Positions 13,001-22,400 of a stretch of 64,000 bases of DNA are shown here, piece after piece. The position numbers were made by a program, and so were the translations under genes. Position 1 is the stretch's first letter. The number at the start of each line of letters is the position of its first letter. Under the pieces are notes generated by a model. The model did no database searches, was not told the origin of the DNA, and saw nothing but the letters and a program-made list of their open reading frames with translations. Origin of the DNA: Liolophura sinensis (taxonomy: Eukaryota; Mollusca; Polyplacophora; Chitonida; Chitonidae); NCBI RefSeq assembly GCF_032854445.1, contig NC_088305.1, forward strand, positions 31,213,645 to 31,277,644, in the 5' to 3' direction.

Positions 13001-13094
13001 TGACGGCTTTGAGCTCCCTGCCTTGTCTGTACGCTGGTCGTGTTGTACAGAACTCCCTCTGCACATGATGAGCAGGCACGTTGCTGTCCTCCAT
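9234..13094 (-). CDS. RBM48: RBM48 homologue, complete gene model, four coding exons, 413 aa
   Basis: The coding exons are complement(13094..12999), (11978..11785), (11150..10990) and (10024..9234), 1242 nt with the TAA stop. Introns are GT-AG, and the phases (0, 2, 1) agree at every junction. Exon 1 carries HHVQREFCTTRPAYRQGREL; exon 2 carries the RRM RNP2-like strand YLLIQGVPAVGA; exon 3 carries the RNP1-like FFGGVLHICYAPEYET. These match the vertebrate RBM48 order (recognised from memory). The long last exon is low-complexity, proline/glutamine-rich, and ends with the family-typical FVPRQ and IRRKLTQVI segments. In the family, RBM48 pairs with ARMC7 in the nucleus, contacts the capped 5' end of U6atac snRNA and is needed for minor-intron splicing. 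The protein is somewhat longer than the ~367-aa human one, the excess lying in the C-terminal linker. The start is the first ATG after an in-frame stop. It sits divergently from DCAKD. Confidence 0.93.
10990..11150 (-). CDS. RBM48: RBM48 coding exon 3 (second half of the RRM)
   Basis: The exon is 161 nt between acceptor TTCGTAG and donor GTGAGA, phase 2 in and phase 1 out. It encodes FAKRKLDNHSFFGGVLHICY and then the charged helix of residues EDTREKLQERRKVI, as in RBM48. The split codons rejoin to Arg (with exon 2) and Ser (with exon 4). Confidence 0.93.
11484..11736 (+). mobile_element. SINE family 2, decayed copy in RBM48 intron 2
   Basis: It has a tRNA-like head (TGTGGCCTAATGGTTAGAAT), then TGCTGCTTCGCTTAG, GTTGACCCGGTATCAGTATA and a conserved tail CATATGACTGAAAAATTGTT, followed by a TTCATTCATTC-type simple repeat. 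The orientation is opposite to the host gene RBM48. Confidence 0.75.
11785..11978 (-). CDS. RBM48: RBM48 coding exon 2 (first half of the RRM)
   Basis: The exon is 194 nt. The acceptor TTTTACCCAG precedes GTG-TAC (VYTVNNESKYLLIQG), and the donor GTAGGG splits an Arg codon (phase 2). It encodes beta-1, helix 1 and beta-2/3 of the RRM, including AMYGAVEEYRVLDDYP and FTEVYWVKF. Confidence 0.93.
12511..12687. repeat. 40-bp tandem repeat, four and a half copies, RBM48 intron 1
   Basis: The unit TTTAAGCCAGTTCAGGCATT continues GTCCGTTCACACGGTCAC and repeats at 12511, 12551, 12591 and 12631, with a partial copy after. Each unit contains a short hairpin-capable motif around CCGTTCACACGG. Confidence 0.85.
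12999..13094 (-). CDS. RBM48: RBM48 coding exon 1
   Basis: This exon holds 32 codons (residues 1-32), beginning MEDSNVPAHH and ending in a Lys codon before the donor GTATGC, phase 0. The ATG at 13094 is the only in-frame Met after an upstream in-frame TAA. The pattern HVQR.FC.TR..YR.GR is the RBM48 N-terminal signature that precedes the RRM. Confidence 0.9.
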
Positions 13095-13327
13095 GATGTT
13101 TACATCTGTTGCCGAAACCAAAACAGAGATAGCTTATGATTGGTCAGCTATTGTGATCTCCTATTCAGTAGACCAATGAATAGTCGGCTTAGAAATCTGA
13201 AGCTAAAGCAGACGATAAGCAACTTCCGGTTTTATTCACGACATTTAGAAAGGGAAAAGCTTTGATGAAATTTTTATCCATAATCCATTCATTCCATAAG
13301 GCGCTTTCGCCGTGAAACTTATGTGGA
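13095..13327. promoter_or_regulatory. Putative bidirectional promoter between RBM48 and DCAKD
   Basis: Only 233 bp separate the two divergent start codons. Visible candidate sites are inverted CCAAT (ATTGG, 13139-13143), CCAAT (13173-13177) and an ETS-type ACTTCCGG (13222-13229). No TATA box is evident near either start. This layout is typical of CpG- or ETS-driven housekeeping gene pairs. Shared control of the two genes is inferred; transcription starts are not visible. Confidence 0.6.
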
Positions 13328-13439
13328 ATGTTCCTTGTTGGTTTGACAGGTGGTATAGCTACCGGCAAAAGCACAGTCAGTGAAATCTTTCGAGATCTTG
13401 GCTGTTGTGTGGTGGATGCTGATCAGATAGCCAGAGAAG
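13328..13439 (+). CDS. DCAKD: DCAKD coding exon 1 (P-loop)
   Basis: This exon holds 37 codons plus one base. It encodes [16 protein letters not shown] and the following helix [19 protein letters not shown]. The exon ends in G before GTTTGA, a weak donor outside the usual GTRAGT. The join to exon 2 rebuilds a Val codon (EVVKPG), exactly where the family has VVxPG. Confidence 0.9.
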
Positions 13440-16400
13440 GTTTGAAGCTGTAACTTTTCCTGAGCCTTAGAACATTGCGGATTGTCTTTGATTTTAAACA
13501 GTTCAGCATGTTTTAGTGATACACTAGTTTTTGGATACATTTCTCGTGACGTATAGCACGATAATCAATTCTGAAAGTTCTGAAAGCAAAATCTCTTATA
13601 AAAATTAAAACGATTGGGGAAAACATCATAAATTCCAGTTGGTGTCATCGTAATGTTCTCGCCGTCCATTTAACATGCTCATTTATGTAGAGAAATAAAA
13701 CGTTTTCCTGCCTTTGCATTGTTTGCGTTGTCCGGATCAGTGATGTCAGTTAAATTGAAAGAGAGAGTTCTGCCCATTTACCATTTTAGAATGAAGGGAA
13801 TTGGTGTTAATGTCTCTTTCACAACGAATGTAGCATAAAAAATGCCCATAGTTTGCACTATATGCTCCTCGAGGTATTTGAATGTATAGACAGGGCACGT
13901 AAAAATGATATAAGCAATGCAAAAAAAAAAAAAATTGTTTGTATATGTACGGTATATGTATTAACTCCTCTAACTTTACCAGTGGTTTGTATAGGCATTA
14001 TGTTTAAAACAAAGTTTGTAAAGAACACCTACAGTTAACAATAAATTCAAACATTTCTGTGAAAACAGATGGCCCCGAAGATGTTCGTACATGCATGATA
14101 GACATTTAGGCACAACAGGAGACCAGTTCTGCAAACTTAATTCACTTCTAAATGTTAATAGTTGCAGTTATTAAAGCCGAGAACATACTAGAGTTTTTTC
14201 CACTTGTACCAACAAACTAAATCGCCGGCGAAATACGCTGATGATATTCGCAGCACACTTGCAGATACACTGGGCAAATTTTTTCTTTGAATGTGGTCAG
14301 TAGGCAGGGTGTTCAAAAAGGGCAAGTAGCAGGCTGCAGACAGCTGTCTACTGCTGTCCCTGTAGCCGTCTACTTTGAATATTCTTACTATTTAAATCAT
14401 TAGTAATTGTGTCATAATTACTTTCAATTCAGCTGCCTACTGTTGAACTCTGACCACCTTCTCCAATTCAAAGTGAAAACCCAGAATAGGTTATATCGTG
14501 GGACCTAGTAAACCATGTGATGCAAACAAAATGTCAGGTCAACACAAAGTAAAACTCATTTGTACTTTCCTTTATTACGTCACGATTATCGGTGTAGGCA
14601 TGATCGTAAAACATATATGAAGTACACACGCATGGCAACGTCACAGAAGAAAACGCCTGTAGGAGTGAAAAAACTGTCAAGTGTGAGTGCACATGTGCAT
14701 GTATCTATTGTGTAGGTAAAGGAATGAGTGTAGGAATATGCGATACAATACACCTATAGGCATGTATTTTAGCATTTAGTACATGTAAGTATAGATCAAA
14801 GTGGAAGCTAGACCTGATTCATGAGGCTTTGTGACTGTATTAGATTAAGTATTGGTTGAATCCATGTCAAGGAGTAATACTCTGCTATATTATACACGAG
14901 AGTAGGGAGTGGTTATTTTTCCAAATTTTTTTGACAGTTGTGAAACCTGGAAGAAGGGCTTGGAAAAAGATCAGAGGAGAATTTGGAGATGGAGTTTTCC
15001 TGTCAAGTGGTGAATTAAATAGAGAGAAACTTGGTCAGATTATCTTTGCAGATTCTGACAAAAGAAAGTTGTTGAATTCCATCACACATCCAGAAATTTA
15101 TAAATGTATGGCATGGGAAGTTTTGAAAGCATTTTTGTCAGGTGGGTGTAATTATTTGTTGTGTTATATTATAATTTGAATTGTATCAGGGTTCTCTTTG
15201 TGTGGCTTATGCATGTATCTACATGTACACCTACATCTACATGTACCCGAATTCCTCAACCTTTTCACATATAAAAGAGCAGCTTTCAGTGCAATTTATG
15301 CACATTTTTGATTTGATTTTGTGGACAAAACTGCATTGGTTGGGTTAGCCAATTTCAGCACTTTACAAAAAGCATAATTTTATCTTGATCGAACACCTTG
15401 GAAACGTGCGAAAAGGTTGAAGAAATACAGTATGTAACAGTGCAAATTCTGGCAATTTGGCAGAATAACTACATATAACTTGGTCATTGAGATACTGTGC
15501 ATTTCAAGTACATTTTAGTATGTCGTTTAAGATGATTTTCAGTGTAATGGGATAGAGAATTTATGGAGTACCCAACTTTCACTATTTGTGAGGCCTTGGT
15601 GACAGTGGTCAGTTGATAACAATCCTTGAATGTTTGTCTTGCACTAATATGATGTGTGTATGTCACATGTGGCATAGTAAGAGTCTAAGCTACAAACAAA
15701 TAAATAAATTACGTAGGGAAAGTTATTCAGCTACTTGCCAAAGGGTGGTGGATTACCCCAGACACCTGTTTCCTCCAGCCCAAAAAAGACTGTCATCGCA
15801 TATTCAAGTGAAAAACTCTTGAAGTACATATCCAGTATGGATGGCCATAAATAACAGTCAGAGACTCATTATACATGAAGAAATGAAGAAATAAATCAAT
15901 TAGAACATATTACAATTTTCTGTGTAATGTTGCCCACTATAAAAATGAACTTGATGAAGACAAGCAGTAACCTGAGGGTGATTGTTTTGTGCTAAAATGT
16001 CTTCCTTATATTCGTATTATTGTTGTAAACTACATGTACTGTAAAACCTTCCTGATTTTGTTCAAGGTAAGCACATACATGATAAGTGGAATTCGAGTGA
16101 AATGTGATTGGTTCTAAAGGCTTAATGCCCTGGTGTCTATAGTGTTATATTGAAGCAACGCTGTAAATACAACTTACGTATATGTCTGCATCTCCGTGGC
16201 TTAGTTGGTTAGCGCACTAGAGCGGCATGATGACCCAGGAGCCTCTCACCAATGCGGTGGCTGTGAGTTCAAGTCCAGCTCATGCTGGCTTCCTCTCCAG
16301 CCGTAAGTGGGAAGGTCTGCCCGCAACCTGCGGATGGTAGTGAGTTTCCCCTGGGCTGTGCCCAGTTTGCTGCCACCATAATGGTGGCCACCGTCGTATA

Positions 16401-19400
16401 AGTGAAATATTCTTGAGTACAGCATAAAACACCAATTAAATAAATAAATAAATACATGTATGCATCAGCCGTGTCAGTGATATCGCTCAATTTGATTGGC
16501 AGAGTTTTGTCCCTTCAACTGTAGGACTGAAAGGAGGGTTCCATTGTCAAACTTTCATAAACTGTACTGCCTGTTGTATATGTAGGTATATGAATGCAGA
16601 ATGAACAAAGCATGTAAGATGATGTCACAAAATATTAAGTTAAACACAAAGCATGCAAAGAAAAAGTACAATCAACAAAAACTTCAAGCATCTGATGGTG
16701 AAAATGGTGAATAGATATATTGTATATATGCTGGCATTCCGACATAAATGTAGAGACACTTGATGAAAATAAATGTTGAAAGTGAAATCATGATTGAGCC
16801 TTCAGCTAACAAACAAACAATAAACTGGTTAACTTTTTGATCCCTGAATGCAGGTCATCAGTTTGTGATTCTGGACTTGCCATTGCTGTTTGAGACAAGA
16901 CAGATGCTACCTTACATCTCCTATACAGTCGTGGTGGCCTGGTGAGTTGTTTGTGCAGCACTTGCAGACATTACATTCAGACGTACACTATATGTATATT
17001 TCCACTAAGTTTATCATCATCACCGTTTAAAATCATTGATAACTAATAGCACCTTGGACAGAAAATTCCCAGTCTTTCCTGGCCTCTGTCATTCAGTAAT
17101 GACCCCTGCCTCCCTCTCTCCCATGGCCTCTGCCTCCCTTCCACGGCCTTTTTCCACCATCCCATGACCGCTGTGTTCCTCCCATGTCCTATGCTACCCT
17201 CCCATGGTTGTCACCCTCTCATGGCCTCTGCCTCCTTCTCTTGACTGCTGTCTCCCTCACAAGGCCTCTTCCAGCCTTTCCTAGCATCTGCTTCCCAGTA
17301 ATGGGCCCAGTCTCCCTTTCATGCCCTATTCCTTCCTCCCATGTCCTGTGACAAGCCTCACATGGCCTTTACAACCCTGTCATGGTATCTGCCTCCCTCC
17401 CATGGCCTCTGCCTCTCCCCCTCCCTCCCGCCACTGTGTCAATAGCTGCCAAATTCTCATCATGGACTCCCTCCCATGTCCTTTGCCACCCTGTCATGGG
17501 TTTGCCTCTCTCATCTTGCCTGCCATGGTCTCAATTGTCAGCCAGTAATCTGACATCCTGGATGTATCTTTTCTTATTCTCACATGGCTCCTTACAAATC
17601 TGTTGTTGCCCTGTGCCATACTGTTGTTGTTGCCCTGTGCCACACTGCTGTTGCCCTGTGCCACACTTTTGTTGCCCTGTGTCACACTGCTGTTGTCCTG
17701 TGTCACACTGCTGTTGTCCTGTGCCACACTGCTGTTGTCCTGTGCCACACTGCTGTTGCCCTGCGCCGTACTGTTTTTGTTGCCCTGTGCCACATTGTTG
17801 TTGTCCTCTGCCATACTGTTGTTGCCCTGTGGTTGCTGTTGTTGCCCTATGTCATACTGTTGTTGCCCTGTGCCACATTGTTGTTGCCCTGTGCCACACT
17901 GCTGTTGTCCTGTGCCACACTGCTGTTGCCTTCTGCCAAACTGTTGCTGTTATTGCCCTGTGCCACATTGTTGCTGTTGTTGTCCTAGGTCATACTGTTG
18001 TTGCCCTGTGTCACACTCTTGTTGCCCTGTGTCACACCACTGTTGCCCCTGTGCCACACTCTTGTTGCCCTTAACCCAAGCCTGTTGGACCTTTGTGAAC
18101 TGTCCATAGCTGCTGTGTTGTGCATGTGGCTTTAACCTACCAATATTACTAATAGTACCTGTTATGCAGGGTTAGTGGAGGTACAATTGGTTGGTGATTT
18201 AGTTGCGTACAAGGTACTGTGCGTTTTACATGTATCGTTTCAAATTTTCTCTGATTTAATAGTGTGATAATTCTCACAAAGTGTAGTGAGACTTAGCCAA
18301 AATATTGCTGACAGTGGCTTGTAATCTGAAGACGCAAACAAACCCTTGACATTGTCTGTTGATTAAAACCAGGCTATATTGTAAGCACCATCTAAAACAG
18401 GCCTCATTCACAAGAAGAAAATCAGACTAAGATATTTTGTGAAATTGGCTCAAGATCTGAAGGAGATAAGCAGATAAATAAGCCAGTTTTGTGTAATCAC
18501 CATCAGAGATTTTGTCTGCTACAACCAGGCATGGCTGAAGTATTGTGTTTCAGGTGTGCCATATGTTCTGCTAGATGAATATTATGTGACAGAGTCCTAT
18601 TTATAAAAGTCATTGAAGATGTTCTGTGTGTGCCCTATATGGTAATCAATCTGTCACTTACAAATTACAGGATGCCTGGAAATAAATGTGATTTTAATCA
18701 ACTGACATTGTGTTCATCACACCTTGTCTGTGGAAAAAAGAAGACAAAAAAATAAACTGGTGTGAACAGAAGTGCTAACCAGTTGTAGCATTTATCAGAG
18801 AGAAAATTGTGACCTGTAACTTTCTCCAAAAAGTAGATAATACAAATGGTTTTTTGTATCTTCCTTAGGGAGGAAAAACTACTGCAATGCTTCATCATGA
18901 TCATCCAGTACTTTACCATGGTGGTGCAGTCTAGAGCTAGCAGTCAGGATGCCTATTCATTACTTATTCCAGTCATTCATTAACCTAAGATTGTCTTGTC
19001 CCCCAATAATTACCTCCCTTGATTGATCACTCAGTATTAATTGGTTGAGTTAGCTTCAGTCACCCCTCTCATTTATCTCCACCTTTTTGCCGTTTTATTT
19101 CATTACATTTGTCAACCAATTCTGCCTTTTCCATGTACAACTCAAGCAAGCGTCCTTTCATGTTGTTCTTTATTGGATTAGTTTTCCGCAGGTCTTGAAG
19201 ATTTACAGGCATCTCTTATATCTTTGACTGAACGTTTCGATATGGGTTTTCATGAGATGCAAATCAAAGTGTGGTATAAAGCAGTGATGCAGTTACATAA
19301 CATGTTTTTACTGTGTTTCCTGTCGCTGCTCAGGTTGTGGATTCTAATGCCAGTTTGTCCAAGGTTTTGATACAAATATATTTTTATTTGATTGTTCTAT

Positions 19401-22400
19401 AATACCAAGCTCAAGAATTTTTTACATTGGCCTCCTGTGTTGTGGACTGAAGACACCAAAGTGATCAGGTTAAACCACCAACCTTTGACGAGTTACTGAA
19501 AAACTTTTCTACACATCACATTGGTGCTACATGTGGTCTAACGTGGCTTCATAAGTACCATGCATAGGCCATCCATCTCGACAGCTTGTTTTCACTGAGG
19601 CTTTACGAACAATGAGAGGTGGGGAAAATTTACAAACTCCAAGTTTAAGGCCTGGACTGAACCAGTGCCTTGTGTGCCAATGGGAATGGTAGTTATGAAC
19701 TACTTTCGATAGAAATGACTAATGAGTTTTTTTTTTTGTTTTGTTTTTTTGTTACCATCTTCTCTGCTAACTGTGTGGAAGGATTCTGTCAATCCTTTCC
19801 AGTGCTTTTAATTTTGAGCAATTAAAGATTCAAGAATTTACACACCTATGGTTTTGGCATTTCTAAAAATGAATCAATGTGTTAAAACTTTTTCGTCTTT
19901 TGGTGAGATATTGAGACTCCACATCATCCAGAGACAGCTAAAAGTATCAGGAACACATGGTGCCGGAGATAACTAATCCCCAGGGTCTGGGTGTCTTAAT
20001 TTGCATAAAAGTTATTTAACAGCAAGCATCACTCTCCCTTCATGACTTAGAATATAAAGCACTTGAATAAAGATGTTAAATTTTTAAATCTCTAAATGTT
20101 GTGCATCATTCAATATTTTGTGACACAAAGAAAATTTAATTTACACCTAACTTTGTGCTATATCTGTGAGTCAGTTGCAGGTGATAGCCGTAGAAATAAG
20201 CTACGTGGAAAAAGATGTGTTTAGACATAAAACTGGCATTAAACACCAGAGGCTCGCGGAAAAGATGTGTTTAGACATGAAACTGGCATTAAACACCAGA
20301 GGCTGGTGTCAAGTTGTGATTCCTGTGTGTTTGTACGTGCATTAAACACCAGAGGCTGGTGTCAAGTTGTGATTCCTGTGTGTTTGTACGTACATTAAAC
20401 ACCAGAGGCTGGTGTCAAGTTGTGATTCCTTTGTGTTTGTACGTACATTAAACACCACAGAGGCTGGTGTCAAGTTGTGATTCCTGTGTGTTTGTACGTG
20501 CATCAAACACCAGAGGCTGGTGTCAAGTTGTGGATTCCTGTGTGTTTGTACGTGCATCAAACACCAGAGGCTGGTGTCAAGTTGTGATTCCTGTGTGTTT
20601 GTACGTGCATTGAGCAGACAGTAAATCTTCATTCCTTCTGTCAGGGACTTGTTACTCTTCTCCTGACAACAGTGATGAGGTATTCACCCTTTTTGCTGCG
20701 TCCTCTCCTCTGTCCGATTGATCTTTCTTATCAGTTCATTTCCTCATTGAGAGCTATGTATGAGGTGACTGCCATGGTGTTTTGCACTGATCACACCTCT
20801 TCAGTTTGATTACAGGGTGAATAATTTGCTGATTAATCTGTGGGTCAGGTTTTTTTTTTTAACAACAGAAGCTACAAATGTAGGTCATATTAAACTGTTA
20901 CATGTTTGTCACTGCACATTCTCTCTCTCTCTTTTTTTCTCTCTACAATAAACAGCTCTGTATTAAAGTCACTGCCTGTTGATTAGTCAAACTGTTAACA
21001 TCTTATCATTTGACACGGGACATTCACGTGGTGAGAGGCCTGACAACAAGAGAGCAAGACAACAAGAAACCAGACTGGATTTACTGTAGACTGTAGCAGC
21101 GAGTGCCAATTTGAGACTTTTTTGATTTATAGTACCATTTATTTAGTCAAATATTAGTTTTAGTTTCAGTCAAATATTCTAATATTTTAGGTACCAACTG
21201 GAGTGACTAAAGCTTGTTTCAGACAAATGCTGTAATGTTTTTGGCACCGCCTGGATTGGCTAAAACTTGTTTCAGACAAATGCTGTAACATTTTAGGTAC
21301 CAGCTGGAGTGGCTAAAGCTTATTTCAGACAAAAGCTGTAACATTTTAGGCTTCACCTGAAGTGGCTAAAGTTTATTTCAGACTGTAACAGATTAGACTT
21401 CACCTAGAGTGGCTAAAACTTGTTTCAGACAAATGCTGTAACATTTTAGGCACCACCTGGAGTGGCTAAAGTTTATTTCAGACAAATACTGTAACATTTT
21501 GGGCACCACCTGGAGTGGCTAAGGTTCATTTCAGAGAAGTACTGTAGCAGGTAAGGCTTCACCTGGAGTGGCAAAAACTTGTTTTAGACAAATGCTGTAA
21601 CGTTTTAGTCACCACCTGGAGTGGCTAAAACTTGTTTCAGAGAAATGCTGTGTGATCGAAAGATATTGAACAACACTCTTCAGCGGTAAATGCGTTGAAG
21701 ACTTCATGTTTACAGTATCATTGGCATTCCTTTGAACGACTGTAAGCCAGTCTTTCTGTATATGTAGTTGCCGTGTTTTGTCGGTCAGTATGGCTTTCCG
21801 ACCTTGAGGATGATATCAATAAGCTGCTGTACAGCCGATGGGACTTTCCTTGATTCACCAAACTGGCTTGCGAGACTGTATAAATCAGGCCTGCGAGGAT
21901 GTATAGATGAAAATTAATTCTCTCCTGGTGTGGCTGAAGAAATAGTTATAATACAAACATTTAGACGTCTTCACAGAACTGTTGAATATGAGAACTGCTC
22001 ATCCTCAGGGGATTTATTAAAATTCATATATTGTCAAAAACAGAAGCAAGTGACGTGCTAGTTCCAGCTAACAACTCCCTGCGGACGGTAAACAGATTCG
22101 GGAGTGTTTCCCTCCCTATTTATCACAATTTACTCGCGTAATTTCCACAATATGAAAAAATTTGCCAAAGGAAAGAAAGCGCTAAATTATTCACTAGTTT
22201 TAAGCCTCCATTATCCTCAGTAATGAATTTGCACTGTTTTTGTGTCCGGAAAGAAATGCAATTTAAATATGTATAATTAAGAGATCTCAAGAATGATTCA
22301 CTTTTGTGTTTACCGTGTCTTCAGATAGGATATCATTGTTTGTTTTTTTGTGTCACCTCTCCTTTTCGCCCGATAACATTCTCTGTTAGCGTTTTCTGTG

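Noticed and set aside
16191-16270. tRNA gene suggested by A-box and B-box
   Set aside because: The boxes belong to the SINE head; no cloverleaf can be drawn, and the downstream SINE body and tail are present.
17382-18109. Long Cys/Leu/Val-rich frames on the plus strand and an Asn/Ser/Gln-rich one on the minus strand
   Set aside because: They are translation artefacts of the ~24-bp array inside DCAKD intron 3.
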